64,000 nt of DNA from Nitrosospira multiformis (GCA_017306155.1 JAFKJB010000005.1:1-64000); one strand, 5' to 3'; positions 18,143 through 27,767 are shown, counted from the stretch's first letter. The notes: generated by a model not told the origin, from the sequence alone. Translations and numbers: made by a program.

Positions 18143-18776
18143 GACCGCTCTCCTCCTGATCCAGACGAATATGATCGATGAGACGCGTGCCCAGCCGTTC
18201 CATCTCATCCATCGTTTGGGATTGAAGGCGGGAGAAATAATTGAAGCCGAAGAGTGCAACCAGCGCAATCACGAGGCCGACGACAGTGGCGATAAGCGCT
18301 TCGGCCACGCCTCCCGTCACGGCGGTGGGGTTGACCACCCCTTCGCCGCCAATGATCTGGAAGGCGCGCATCATGCCGATAACTGTTCCGACAAGCCCGA
18401 GCAGAGGTGCTGCGGTAACAATCGTTTCCAGCACCCATAACCGGCGTCCCAGCGAGGTCTCGATCAACTGGGCTTCATCTGCCGCACGCGATTCCGTCCA
18501 CCAGGATGGATGATGCCTGTTACTGATTACGACCTCGAAGAAGCGCTTGTAATAGTGGCGATCATCCAATCCGGAGAGTATTTTTTCCAGATCGGCCCAT
18601 GCAAAACCGTAAGTCTCAACCAGGTTCAGCAGGTCGTGAGACAGGCGGGCAAACTTCCAGTAGATGAACGCCTTTTCAAGCATGATCGCCAATGCGATCA
18701 CCGCCAGCAAAGACAGCGGCACAACAGTAAAGCCGCCGAGTTTCAGCGCGGTCCAGGTTGCATTCAGTTCCTGCAT
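18129..18776 (-). CDS. exbB: MotA/TolQ/ExbB proton channel family protein
   Basis: 215 residues. Inner-membrane proton channel subunit. An N-terminal helix (TVVPLSLLAVIALAIMLEKA) is followed by a cytoplasmic stretch and two C-terminal helices: LGLVGTVIGMMRAF (the conserved GTV pore motif) and AEALIATVVGLVIALVALFG, with the conserved EAL..T pattern. It is the first gene of the exbB-exbD-TonB-like operon. A 398-bp gene-free region separates it from the divergently transcribed histidine kinase. Assignment to ExbB rather than TolQ rests on the absence of tolA/tolB/pal nearby. Confidence 0.92.
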   Translation of the reverse strand: MQELNATWTALKLGGFTVVPLSLLAVIALAIMLEKAFIYWKFARLSHDLLNLVETYGFAWADLEKILSGLDDRHYYKRFFEVVISNRHHPSWWTESRAADEAQLIETSLGRRLWVLETIVTAAPLLGLVGTVIGMMRAFQIIGGEGVVNPTAVTGGVAEALIATVVGLVIALVALFGFNYFSRLQSQTMDEMERLGTRLIDHIRLDQEESGHEAA

Positions 18777-19174
18777 GTTTATCTCCGAACGGGGACGATA
18801 AGTCCCATGTTGATTAAGTTATCGACAACTGTTTCTTCAGCCCCTTGCAACTTCCTGCGGCTGGAGAGAACGCTCTTCATTCGCCAGGCGCAAGTTTATG
18901 ACGCGGTGAGACAGGTGTGGTACGTCCTTAAGAGACGCGCTTCCCCTCTCCAAGAATAGGGGAAATTTACAGATCAGGCTGTTTTCGTTCTGCCCCTTTC
19001 GGTCTGCGGGAAGATTTCGGTCAAACACTCAAAAACGCTCAAGTCTAATTTTCATCCTGCCAACCTGTAAAATCTTACAGCTATTCATCCGGTCTGTTTT
19101 AGGGTCTCATAGCTCTGTTTTCCCCGAGTTTTTCCGAGAATCGTTCTTGCAAAAGAGCATCGGGTTTTTTCGTA
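18777..19174. other. Divergent intergenic region, no gene seen
   Basis: 398 bp between the exbB operon (leftward) and the histidine kinase (rightward), so it must hold both promoters. An open frame through about 18840-18957 reads protein-like but has no start signal. I cannot point to a definite -35/-10 pair. A poly-T stretch GGGTTTTTTCG precedes the kinase start at about 19165. Confidence 0.45.
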
Positions 19175-21193
19175 ATGATATCCCTAAACCAAAACTACAC
19201 AGGGAGTGTTGCGTGCGCTTCTGAGAATGCTCGCGATATGACCCATCTTGCCACTGTGGAGAATGCCCGTACCCCGATTGCAGAAATTCTCGAGCAGAGC
19301 CTGAACGAAATTTATCTGCTGAATGCTCAGACGCTGCATTTCGAGTACGCCAGCCGGGGAGCCCGGCACAATCTTGGCTACGGCATGGATTCGCTGCAAA
19401 AAATGACGCTGCTGGAAGTCGAACGGGAGTTTGACGAAGCATCGTTCCGCGCTCTGATTGATCCACTCGTCAAGGGTGAGAAAGAAATCCTGGTTTTCGA
19501 GGCGACACATCTGCGTGCGGACGGGTCGCATTATCCGGTCGAGGTTCACCTGGAGTTGTCCACGCGGCCTGAGCAAGTGCAATTTCTTGCGCTGGCGTTC
19601 GATCTCAGCGCCCGCCGTCGCGCCGAGGCCAAGTTGCGTGCAAATGAGGCGGGGTTCCGGACAATGGTCAATACTCTTCCGCAGCTTGCATGGATAGCGG
19701 AGTCGGATGGATCCAGGTCCTGGTACAACCAGCGCTGGTACGACTATACCGGAACCACTCCCGAAGAGATGAGGGGCTGGGGCTGGCAAAAGGTTCATGA
19801 TCCCGAACTGCTGCCGGAGGTAAGAAAACGTTGGAATGAGGCTACTGCTGCTGAGGAGCCGCTCGATATGGAAATTCCACTGCGCGGTGCGGACGGGAAG
19901 CTACGGGTATTTCTGACCCGCGCTGAGCCGTTAAGAAACGAGGAAGGTCAGGTTGTGCAGTGGTTCGGGACCAATACCGATGTCCACGATCAGAGACTTT
20001 GGGAAGAGGCTCAACGTGAGACAGAAAAGCGGCTTCAGGTGGTGATGGAGCATATGACCGAGGGCCTTGTCATCTCCGATTTCAATCGTAATCTCCTCCA
20101 CTGGAATCCCGCTGCTTTGCGAATGCATGAGATCGACAGTGCGGAAGAGATTTTGGGCAATCTTCATAGTTTTGCCCGGTTCTATGAGTTATCGACCACC
20201 GAGGGCAACGTCGTGCCTATTGATCAATGGCCCTTGCCGCGCATTCTCCGGGGTGAGCACCTGCATGATCTGGAACTGCGCATCCGGCGTCTGGATAAAG
20301 AGTGGTTGAGAATCTTCAGTTATTCCGGAACGGTTTTGCACTATGAGAACAGTAAAGGGCTGGCGTTTCTTACCATTAAGGATGTCACTGAGCGCAAACA
20401 GGCTGAGGAAGCTTTGCGTGATGCGAAGGTTAATCTTGAATACAAGGTGAATGAGCGTACCACCCAGCTTCTTGCCAAGAGCAAGGAACTGGAAAATTTC
20501 TGTTATTCGGTATCTCATGATCTGAGGGCACCCCTGCGCGGTATAGCCGGGTACAGCCGGCTGCTGCTGGAAAACTACTACGAACGTTTCGACGAGGAAG
20601 GCCGCAGCTTTCTGACAAATGTCCGTTCAGCCACCAAGCATATGACGGATTTAATCGAAGATCTACTGTCCTACTCAAAACTTGAGCGGCGAAAACTGTC
20701 TTCGACCGTCATCAGGCTTCCCGCCTTCGTATCAAAGGTGCTGGCCCAGTTCGAGGATAGTCTGCAAAACGTACGCCTCATTGTCAGTGTGGATGATTTC
20801 CACGTTCGTGCTGATCCCGATGGTCTTGCAATCGCTCTACGTAACCTGATCGATAACGCCTTCAAGTTCTCCATACACGCTCCGGAGCCTGTCATCGAAA
20901 TCCGCGCCTGGGCTTCGGATAGCAATTGCATTCTTTGCGTGCGCGACAATGGCATTGGATTTGATATGCGTTTTTACGACAAAATTTTTGAGATATTCCA
21001 GCGCTTGCAACGGGCCGAGGAATATCCGGGGACAGGCATCGGGCTTGCAATGGTGCAAAAAGCGATGGAGCGTATGGGAGGACGTGTGTGGGCGGAAAGC
21101 CAGATAGGCGCCGGTGCTGTCTTTTACCTGCAACTGCCACTGTCTGGTTCTGAGCCAGGCTCATTCGAGCAGCTGCAAGAACAGGACTTATAG
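19175..21193 (+). CDS. PAS-domain sensor histidine kinase
   Basis: 672 residues; a second ATG at 19238 (MTHLATVEN) may be the true start, as neither has a strong SD. Three PAS domains lie at about residues 35-145, 165-280 and 285-410 (for example WIAESDGSRSWYNQRWYDYTG in the second). A HisKA domain follows with the phospho-accepting His448 in SHDLRAPLRG. The HATPase domain shows NLIDNAFKFS, DNGIGFD and GTGIGLAMV. No transmembrane segment is present, so it senses cytoplasmic signals through its PAS domains. The next gene, 11 bp downstream, encodes a single receiver, the likely phosphate acceptor. Confidence 0.93.
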   Translation: MISLNQNYTGSVACASENARDMTHLATVENARTPIAEILEQSLNEIYLLNAQTLHFEYASRGARHNLGYGMDSLQKMTLLEVEREFDEASFRALIDPLVKGEKEILVFEATHLRADGSHYPVEVHLELSTRPEQVQFLALAFDLSARRRAEAKLRANEAGFRTMVNTLPQLAWIAESDGSRSWYNQRWYDYTGTTPEEMRGWGWQKVHDPELLPEVRKRWNEATAAEEPLDMEIPLRGADGKLRVFLTRAEPLRNEEGQVVQWFGTNTDVHDQRLWEEAQRETEKRLQVVMEHMTEGLVISDFNRNLLHWNPAALRMHEIDSAEEILGNLHSFARFYELSTTEGNVVPIDQWPLPRILRGEHLHDLELRIRRLDKEWLRIFSYSGTVLHYENSKGLAFLTIKDVTERKQAEEALRDAKVNLEYKVNERTTQLLAKSKELENFCYSVSHDLRAPLRGIAGYSRLLLENYYERFDEEGRSFLTNVRSATKHMTDLIEDLLSYSKLERRKLSSTVIRLPAFVSKVLAQFEDSLQNVRLIVSVDDFHVRADPDGLAIALRNLIDNAFKFSIHAPEPVIEIRAWASDSNCILCVRDNGIGFDMRFYDKIFEIFQRLQRAEEYPGTGIGLAMVQKAMERMGGRVWAESQIGAGAVFYLQLPLSGSEPGSFEQLQEQDL

Positions 21194-21204
21194 GGCGTGC
21201 TTCC

Positions 21205-21645
21205 ATGAACACCGCGTTGCCGATTCTGCTTATTGAAGACAATCCGATGGATGTCGATCTCACCCGGCGTGCTTTTGTGCGGCACAACCTGGCCAATCCA
21301 CTCGAAGTGCTGCGGGATGGCCAGGAAGCACTCGATTTTTTTTCGAACTGGAGAACGAGTGACCTCCCGCCCTCGGTCGTACTGCTAGACCTCAAACTGC
21401 CCAAAGTAAGCGGACTGGAAGTCCTGCGAACCATACGGGAGCATTCCTTGCTCGGAACTGTTCCGGTTGTAGTGCTTACGTCTTCCTCCGAAGATGTCGA
21501 CATTCATGAAGCCTATCTGCTCGGCGCGAACTCCTACATCGTAAAGCCGGTGGACTTCGAGAAATTCATCGATGTGGCCCGCCAGATTGAGCTCTACTGG
21601 ACTGTTCTCAATACCCATTGCCTTGCAAGGATTAGAGGTTTCTGA
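21205..21645 (+). CDS. Single-domain response regulator (Rcp1-like receiver)
   Basis: 146 residues, one CheY-like receiver and no output domain. Acid pocket LIEDNP at residues 9-14, phospho-acceptor Asp62 in VLLDLKLPKVSG, the Thr/Ser switch in VVLTSS, and Lys114 in YIVKPVDF. The long form with YIVKPVDFEKF is typical of the Rcp1/PAS-kinase-coupled receivers. It begins 11 bp after the kinase gene, so the two form an operon and probably a phosphorelay step. Its output may be passed to the large GGDEF/EAL protein encoded 131 bp downstream. Confidence 0.93.
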   Translation: MNTALPILLIEDNPMDVDLTRRAFVRHNLANPLEVLRDGQEALDFFSNWRTSDLPPSVVLLDLKLPKVSGLEVLRTIREHSLLGTVPVVVLTSSSEDVDIHEAYLLGANSYIVKPVDFEKFIDVARQIELYWTVLNTHCLARIRGF

Positions 21646-21776
21646 ATGAGTATCATGCAGGATCCGAGGCTGCGCAGGGCTCTGGCAATACCTCCGGGGG
21701 TGCGGGGAGACGATAGGGGACCGAAGTCCGCAAAGGTCTTTTCCGATCCTCGGGAAGATCATTCAAGGGTTTTCGG

Positions 21777-24700
21777 ATGAGAGTTCTCTATCTTGAGGAT
21801 AATGCGCTGGATGCCGATCTGGTGCGATTGGAACTGAAAAAACGCGCGCCCGACATCCAGCTCGATATCGTCAATTCACTGGCAGAAGCTTTGCACCGCG
21901 TGGAAAGATTCCACGATCTCTATGGAACCAGCCTCGGTATGCCGGCAATCGCCAGACCGGAGCCGAATGCCCTTGCCCGCTATGATATGGTCCTGACGGA
22001 CCTCAATCTTCCGGATGGGAGCGGTGAGACGTTGCTGGCTCAGATTCGCAGACGACATCTGCCGCTTCCAGTCGTAGTCCTTACGGGTTCCAGCAGAGAA
22101 GAAGCCATCCTCTCATTACTTCGAGCCGGCGCTGACGATTACGTCATAAAGCATGGACGCTTTCTCGAAACTCTTGGGCTCGTCCTGCGCGCGACGCTCG
22201 ACAAGTTCCAGACGGAAACCTGCCGCCGCGCTACAGTACTCCAGGTTTTATACGTTGAGCCCAATCCGTATGACGCCGAAACGACGAAACAGGCACTGGC
22301 TTCCACTGCACCCCACCTTCGAATCGAATCTGTCCAGTCGGCTGAGGAAGTTTTTTCCTATCTTGCCGAACAGAATAGAGAAACTGACGTTGACGTATTG
22401 CTGCTCGATTACCGCTTGCCCGGGGTCTCCGCGACGGACGTTCTGAAGGAGCTTTGCCAGGTGCGGGGGCTTGATCTGCCCATCATTCTCTTTATCGGGA
22501 GCGGGGACGAGGAGATCGCCAGGCAGTCCCTGAAACTGGGTGCGGCCGATTATGTTGTGAAGACCGCCGGCTACCTCCAGCGGTTGCCGACTGTCATAGA
22601 AAACGTCTGGCTGCGGGCGGAATCGAACAGAAGGGAGCGGGTTTTGCTGGAAGAGAGGACACGACTTGCTCTTGCCACGGAAGCAGCCGCCATCGGTATC
22701 TGGGAGTGGAACACTGCAACCAATGAGATGATCTGGAATGACCGGATGTACGAGATCTACGGAATTGCTTCCGGGAGCCGCATCACGTATGACATATGGA
22801 AGTCCTATACTCATCCGGACGATCTGCCTCAGCAGGAGGCACATCTGGAGCGGGTCAGCGCCGAGGACGGACGCGTTCAGCTCGATTTCCGGATTCTGCG
22901 CGAATACAAGACAGTGCGCCATCTGCATATTGCGAAGGCATTGAAATGGAGCACCAATCCGGATGAACTGAGAATAGTCGGCACCGCCATCGACATTACC
23001 AAACGCAAGCAAGCTGACTTTGCAATCCAGGAGCATGCCATGCAGCAGGGACTCATTGCCGCGTTCGGGCAACAGGCGCTGGCCAGCGAAAATCTTGCCC
23101 TGTTGTGGAGCCAGGCAGCGGTGATCGCTTCTCAAGGTCTCAATGTCGAGTTCTGCAAGGCGCTCCAGCTTGCACCGGATTTCCGTTCTTTTATTCTTAA
23201 ATCCGGGGTCGGCTGGCAAAAAGACCAGATTGGAAGGCAGGTATCGTTTACATACGAGAACAGCCAGAATCGCTTTGTGCTGGCGAGCCATCAATCCGTC
23301 ATTGTGGAGGACTTCCAGACGGAAACCCGTTTCAAGGCTTCCAGCATCCTGAGGAGCCATAATATACGCAGTTGCGCGGATGTGCTTATCTCAGGGTCGG
23401 GAGGACCTTATGGAATCCTTGGAGCCTATTCGCGCGATCCACAGCGCTTCACATCCAGCAGCATCAATTTTCTGCAGAGTCTCGCGAATATTCTCGCAAC
23501 CGCAATTGACCGCAGGACAACCGAGGAGCGTCTTACCTACCTGGTCCAGTTTGATCCCCTGACGGAACTGCCTAATCGAAGCCTTTTTCTTGATCGTCTT
23601 CGACAGGCGATGGAACATGCCCATCGCAACCATCGCCGGGTCGGCGTGGTATTTGCGGATCTGGACCGGTTCAAGATCGTCAACGACACGATGGGCCATT
23701 CTACCGGCGATGAACTGCTGATCCATGTCGCAAAGAGACTGCAGCAGTGTGTGCGTTCATGCGACACGGTTGCCCGTCTTGGAGGAGATGAATTTGCTTT
23801 CATTCTGTCTGACCTCGTACAGGCTGAAGATGCAACCTTAATTGCAGAGAAGGTTATTTCGGCGCTGCAGGCGCCCTTCGAACTGGAAAAACAGGAGATC
23901 TACGTTTCTGCAAGCCTTGGGATCAGCATCTATCCCGGCGATGGTACTGACGCAGACAGCCTGCTCAGAAATGCCGACACAGCGATGTTCCAGGCAAAGG
24001 AGCAGGGACCCGCGATTTATCAGTTTTACCTTCCGCAGATGAATGAGCGCGCGGTAGCTCGCCTGAAAATCGAGACGCAACTTCGCGGTGCTCTGGCGAG
24101 ACGCGAGTTCGTGCTTCACTACCAACCCAAAGCAAGCCTGATCAACGGAGAGATTACCGGTTTTGAGGCACTGCTGCGCTGGCAGCACCCCGCGCACGGA
24201 CTGGTGCCCCCACTGCAGTTCATTTCCGTTCTCGAAGATACGGGATTGATCGTATCGGTAGGCGAGTGGGTGGTAAAAACCGTTTGTGAGCAGATCAGAG
24301 AATGGCAGGGCCAGGGGCTGGTGCTGCATCCCATCTCGATCAATCTGTCAGCGCGGCAGTTTCAGCAACAGGATCTGGATAGCACTATCGGGAAAACGTT
24401 GAAGGCTACGAACATCGATCCGCATCTGCTGGAATTCGAACTTACGGAGTCGGTATTGATGAAGGAGGCCGAGATGGCTGCCAATGCCCTGCAGAATCTG
24501 AAAGCCTTCGGTGTCCAGATATCGATGGACGATTTTGGTACCGGCTATTCCAGCCTTGCCTATCTCAAGCGCTTTCCTCTGGATGTACTCAAGATCGACC
24601 GCGCTTTCATCCGTGACGTCACGACGGATCCCGACGACGCAACCATTACCGTAGCCATGATCAAGCTTGCGCACAGCCTCGGGCTGAAAGTAGTGGCTGA

Positions 24701-24863
24701 GGGCGTTGAAACAAGGGCGCAACTGGATTTTCTGATAAGACACGGATGCGATGAAATGCAGGGCTATTATTTTTCCCAGCCTTTGCCGCTCGAGGGCGCA
24801 TCCAAAGTGCTCATGGATGGCTACCGTCTGCCAATGAACAGGAGCGCTTACGCCGAGCAGTAA
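21777..24863 (+). CDS. REC-REC-PAS-GAF-GGDEF-EAL cyclic-di-GMP protein
   Basis: 1028 residues, cytoplasmic. Two receiver domains come first: Asp75 in VLTDLNLPDGSG and Asp211 in LLLDYRLPGVSA. A PAS domain follows (about residues 300-410, IGIWEWNTATNEMIWNDRMY) and then a GAF domain (about 430-585). The GGDEF domain has an intact active site RLGGDEFAF near residue 668. The EAL domain is intact, with GFEALLRWQHP near 795, SMDDFGTGYSS, DVLKIDRAFI and VVAEGVET. It could make and degrade c-di-GMP, switched by phosphorylation from the upstream kinase/receiver pair. Which activity dominates cannot be told from sequence. Confidence 0.94.
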   Translation: MRVLYLEDNALDADLVRLELKKRAPDIQLDIVNSLAEALHRVERFHDLYGTSLGMPAIARPEPNALARYDMVLTDLNLPDGSGETLLAQIRRRHLPLPVVVLTGSSREEAILSLLRAGADDYVIKHGRFLETLGLVLRATLDKFQTETCRRATVLQVLYVEPNPYDAETTKQALASTAPHLRIESVQSAEEVFSYLAEQNRETDVDVLLLDYRLPGVSATDVLKELCQVRGLDLPIILFIGSGDEEIARQSLKLGAADYVVKTAGYLQRLPTVIENVWLRAESNRRERVLLEERTRLALATEAAAIGIWEWNTATNEMIWNDRMYEIYGIASGSRITYDIWKSYTHPDDLPQQEAHLERVSAEDGRVQLDFRILREYKTVRHLHIAKALKWSTNPDELRIVGTAIDITKRKQADFAIQEHAMQQGLIAAFGQQALASENLALLWSQAAVIASQGLNVEFCKALQLAPDFRSFILKSGVGWQKDQIGRQVSFTYENSQNRFVLASHQSVIVEDFQTETRFKASSILRSHNIRSCADVLISGSGGPYGILGAYSRDPQRFTSSSINFLQSLANILATAIDRRTTEERLTYLVQFDPLTELPNRSLFLDRLRQAMEHAHRNHRRVGVVFADLDRFKIVNDTMGHSTGDELLIHVAKRLQQCVRSCDTVARLGGDEFAFILSDLVQAEDATLIAEKVISALQAPFELEKQEIYVSASLGISIYPGDGTDADSLLRNADTAMFQAKEQGPAIYQFYLPQMNERAVARLKIETQLRGALARREFVLHYQPKASLINGEITGFEALLRWQHPAHGLVPPLQFISVLEDTGLIVSVGEWVVKTVCEQIREWQGQGLVLHPISINLSARQFQQQDLDSTIGKTLKATNIDPHLLEFELTESVLMKEAEMAANALQNLKAFGVQISMDDFGTGYSSLAYLKRFPLDVLKIDRAFIRDVTTDPDDATITVAMIKLAHSLGLKVVAEGVETRAQLDFLIRHGCDEMQGYYFSQPLPLEGASKVLMDGYRLPMNRSAYAEQ

Positions 24864-25034
24864 GTCCTATTTACTCGCTGATCTTCACTCGCACCGACTT
24901 TCCTGTTCCAGAAAAAACCCTTCCATGCGCGCGCCCCTTAAACATAGCTCTTTCCCTAGCTCGTGATATTTGGTAATTTATCGACCGTAGTCCCAGTCCG
25001 CAGGGAGGGCGGACACTCCATTGGATAATGACAA

Positions 25035-25871
25035 ATGAAGAACGCCATATTGGTGGTTTGCGCCACGTTTGCGTTTATGGGAGGCGCTTTTGCAAAACCG
25101 GGCGACTTGTCTCTCCGGTCCAACGCAGCGTTGATTCTGGATCCACAGCGGGGACAGGTTCTTTTCCACAAGAACGCAGACAGTGTCATGCCGATTGCTT
25201 CGATTACCAAACTCATGACCGCAATGGTTGTGCTCGATGCAAAACTGCCGCTGAACCAGAAAATAGTCATCGACTCGGCTGATGTTGATCTCATCAAGCA
25301 TACTCGTTCCCGCCTGCGGGTAGGAGCGAATTTCACCCGCGGAGAATTGTTGCGACTGGCCTTGATGTCTTCGGAGAATCGCGCTGCTGCGGCGCTGGGA
25401 CGTACGTATCCCGGCGGCCTGAATGCGTTTGTTACGGCCATGAACCGCAAGGCATTTCAGTTGGGAATGGGCAGTACCTATTTCGTTGACTCGACCGGCT
25501 TGAACAGCGGAAATGTCTCGACTGCGCGTGATCTCGCAAAAATGGTCAAGGCGGCACACAGGTACAGTCTCATCCGCGTATTTTCCACGACTGCTGCGCA
25601 CGAGGTGGTATCCGTGGGGAAGGTACGCAACCGCAACTTGAATTACGTCAACTCCAACAGGTTGGTGAGGAGCAGCAGGTGGGATATCGGCATCTCCAAA
25701 ACAGGGTTTCTCAGCGAGGCCGGGCGCTGTCTGGTGATGCATGCAAATATCACAGGCAAGCCGACCATAATCGTGCTGCTCGATTCCTGGGGAAAGAATT
25801 CCCGGATTGCCGATGCCAACCGTATCAAGAAGTGGATGGAAGGCGGCATGACTCGCAAAGTACGCGGTTAG
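25035..25871 (+). CDS. pbpG: D-alanyl-D-alanine endopeptidase (PBP7 type)
   Basis: 278 residues. Serine DD-endopeptidase of the PBP5/7 (S11) family that cuts peptidoglycan cross-links in the periplasm. A signal peptide of about 20 residues ends at GGAFAK. The active-site motifs are SxxK = SITK in PIASITKLMTAM (near residue 56), SxN = SEN in LMSSENRAAA (near residue 115), and KTG in ISKTGFLSEAG (near 219). The short length without a C-terminal membrane anchor fits PbpG rather than DacA. It is a single gene with an apparent terminator right behind it. Confidence 0.94.
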   Translation: MKNAILVVCATFAFMGGAFAKPGDLSLRSNAALILDPQRGQVLFHKNADSVMPIASITKLMTAMVVLDAKLPLNQKIVIDSADVDLIKHTRSRLRVGANFTRGELLRLALMSSENRAAAALGRTYPGGLNAFVTAMNRKAFQLGMGSTYFVDSTGLNSGNVSTARDLAKMVKAAHRYSLIRVFSTTAAHEVVSVGKVRNRNLNYVNSNRLVRSSRWDIGISKTGFLSEAGRCLVMHANITGKPTIIVLLDSWGKNSRIADANRIKKWMEGGMTRKVRG

Positions 25872-25880
25872 CGTGTGCGA

Positions 25881-25916
25881 GGTGCCTGCCTGCCGCGAGG
25901 GTAGCGCCACTTTTTT
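25881..25916 (+). terminator. Rho-independent terminator after pbpG
   Basis: Stem formed by GGTGC plus TGCC (one bulged C) with GGTA plus GCGCC, loop TGCCGCGAG, followed by ACTTTTTT at 25909-25916. It begins 9 bp after the pbpG stop codon. The run of six T makes this the most convincing intrinsic terminator in the window. Confidence 0.7.
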
Positions 25917-26118
25917 ACAGTTATTCTTTTGTTGATTCAAGTGTGTGGAATCGCGTCCGGACCAGTTTTCGGGCGCTCTCTTTCTATCACTTTTTACAAC
26001 AGGAAGCGGCAGGCATAGCCTGTCAGGGCTTTCACATTCGTAACTGGCACATCGTGTCTCTTGCTGAGAAGGAAGCCGTTTTCCCCGATTTGGATACGGT
26101 GTCCGGAAAGGAGTTGTT

Positions 26119-26421
26119 GTGCAATTGCAATTGATTGCAGCGCTCGTCATCGTTTTCCTCATTGTCACGTTTGCGGTTCAGAATGCTGTTGAGGTAAGCG
26201 TCATATTCCTGCTTTGGCGTGCCGATGCATCGCTTGCCGTTGTGATCGCAGTCTGCTTCGGCCTGGGGGCGCTCATCGGAGCGCTCGTTACACTGCCGAC
26301 CATGTTGCGCGAACGCATGGCGATAGGACGCCTGCATAAGGAGATCGAAGTGTTGCGCGCCGAGAATGACAGCTTGCGCGTCTTGAAGCAGAACGAAGCA
26401 TCTGTCCCGCAAGGTCATTGA
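26119..26421 (+). CDS. LapA-family membrane protein
   Basis: 100 residues with a GTG start at 26119, chosen because AAGGAG lies 6 bases upstream. Two membrane helices (LIAALVIVFLIVTFAVQNAV and LAVVIAVCFGLGALIGALVT) are followed by a C-terminal coiled-coil helix (LHKEIEVLRAENDSLRVL). This is the lipopolysaccharide assembly protein A domain (DUF1049). In E. coli LapA works with LapB to control LpxC; here lapB is not adjacent. It stands alone between pbpG and a convergent antiporter gene. Confidence 0.85.
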   Translation: MQLQLIAALVIVFLIVTFAVQNAVEVSVIFLLWRADASLAVVIAVCFGLGALIGALVTLPTMLRERMAIGRLHKEIEVLRAENDSLRVLKQNEASVPQGH

Positions 26422-26504
26422 AGATGCGGACCGAAATCGGCAGGCTCGATTTTGCTGTAACCTGGATAGGGCAGAGCTTTGCGAGGGATTTGCTCAGTGG
26501 TTCC

Positions 26505-27767
26505 CTAAAGCAAGCGGAAAGCCAGGAGAGCCACGATAGTCGGTGGTATTGCCGCTGTCAGCAGACCTAACGGGTGAATGGTCGCATCCTCGAAATTGCC
26601 GCGCAGAATAGCGACTCCGGCAGGGTTGGGCGCATTCGCGATGATCGTGAGGCCACCGCCTGTAACGGCTCCTGCAACCAGCGCATATTTGAAAGAATCC
26701 GACAACCCCTCTACGAGTGAGCCAAGATAAGTAAGGGCCGCATTATCTGTTATCGCGGTCAGCAGTGTGGCACTAAAAAACACTGCTTCACTGCTCATCC
26801 CAAGCAACAAGGGTTGCAACCACCACTGCTGCTGGCCCCCCAGCACTACCAGACCGGCCAGGAAAAATGCTACCAGCAAACCCTCCCGCAGGATAAACCG
26901 GTTCTGATGTTTTTGATATGCATGGGCGATACCAAGAAAAAACAGAAAAAGCCCCATAAAAGCGGCAGGATGATGAGCAAATGTCACTATCCCGATCAGG
27001 AAGATGAGGTGCACGGCGACAAGAAGACCCGGCACTTTCTCTTCTCGGTCAGATAAATTCTGCCCGGGCGCAACCCGGGATAATTCGTGGCGGAACAGCA
27101 AAGTAGCGCTCCCCGCATTGATGATCACGGCGATAGCTGCTTTCCAGCCGAAAGTGGATATCATGAACCAGATGTCCCACCCCCATTTCCCTGCCACCAT
27201 AAGCACGGGAGGTGCAGCGAACGGTGTTAAGGTGCCACCGATGGATACATTGACAAACAGGACCCCGAGCGTCGTGTACTTGAGCTTGAGCGAAATTCCA
27301 CGGGAGAAATAATTATCTCGAAGAATCAGCGCGGCGAGTGTCATGGCCGCGGGTTCGGTGATGAAAGAACCCAACAGTGGAACGAGGGAGAGTGTTGTAA
27401 AGTAGAAAACGATCGCCTGCGGCAATGGAATGAACTGAGCTACGGTGCGCACCGAGAGCATGGCAAACCGAAGGATCGGCTTTGTTCCCGCAACGACCAT
27501 GATCGCAAAGACGAACATGGGTTCCGTAAAGTTACGCGAATCCAGGTAATGGATTGCGCTGTCGCGGCCTTCCACTGCAAACATGAACAGAATGAGAATC
27601 ATGGCCCAGAAGCCGAACACAACTTCTACTTCACCCAGTAAATGCCATAACCCTGCGTGGGTGGGACGGGCATTTGCCAATCGTTCAAAAAAACGGGTGG
27701 AAAACGTATGCAGGAGTGCAACCGCGAATAGCGCCGCGCTGATTATCTGAATTGTCGAAGGTGTCAC
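26505..27767 (-). CDS. Putative Na+/H+ antiporter (PF07399-type)
   Basis: 420 residues from a GTG at 27767; the adjacent TTG at 27770 is an alternative. SD GGGAG lies immediately upstream. The protein is almost entirely membrane: about 11-12 helices (for example IIVVAG-type segment MFVFAIMVVAGTKPIL, LLVAFFLAGLVVLGG). Conserved polar pieces LGSFITEPAAMTLAA, NVSIGGTLTPFAAPPVLMV and TAITDNAALTYLGSLV look like the two halves of an NhaD/ArsB-like ion transporter, and the call as the putative Na+/H+ antiporter 2 family is from memory. A structured RNA leader precedes the gene by 44 bp, which suggests ion- or metabolite-dependent regulation. Confidence 0.82.
   Translation of the reverse strand: MTPSTIQIISAALFAVALLHTFSTRFFERLANARPTHAGLWHLLGEVEVVFGFWAMILILFMFAVEGRDSAIHYLDSRNFTEPMFVFAIMVVAGTKPILRFAMLSVRTVAQFIPLPQAIVFYFTTLSLVPLLGSFITEPAAMTLAALILRDNYFSRGISLKLKYTTLGVLFVNVSIGGTLTPFAAPPVLMVAGKWGWDIWFMISTFGWKAAIAVIINAGSATLLFRHELSRVAPGQNLSDREEKVPGLLVAVHLIFLIGIVTFAHHPAAFMGLFLFFLGIAHAYQKHQNRFILREGLLVAFFLAGLVVLGGQQQWWLQPLLLGMSSEAVFFSATLLTAITDNAALTYLGSLVEGLSDSFKYALVAGAVTGGGLTIIANAPNPAGVAILRGNFEDATIHPLGLLTAAIPPTIVALLAFRLL

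Noticed and set aside
22248-23360. A 370-codon minus-strand frame inside the REC-REC-GGDEF-EAL gene
   Set aside because: Antisense to well-recognised REC, PAS and GAF domains; no independent evidence.
24978-26168. A long minus-strand frame across pbpG and the following gap
   Set aside because: Opposite an intact pbpG with all three active-site motifs; no start signal and no recognisable domain.
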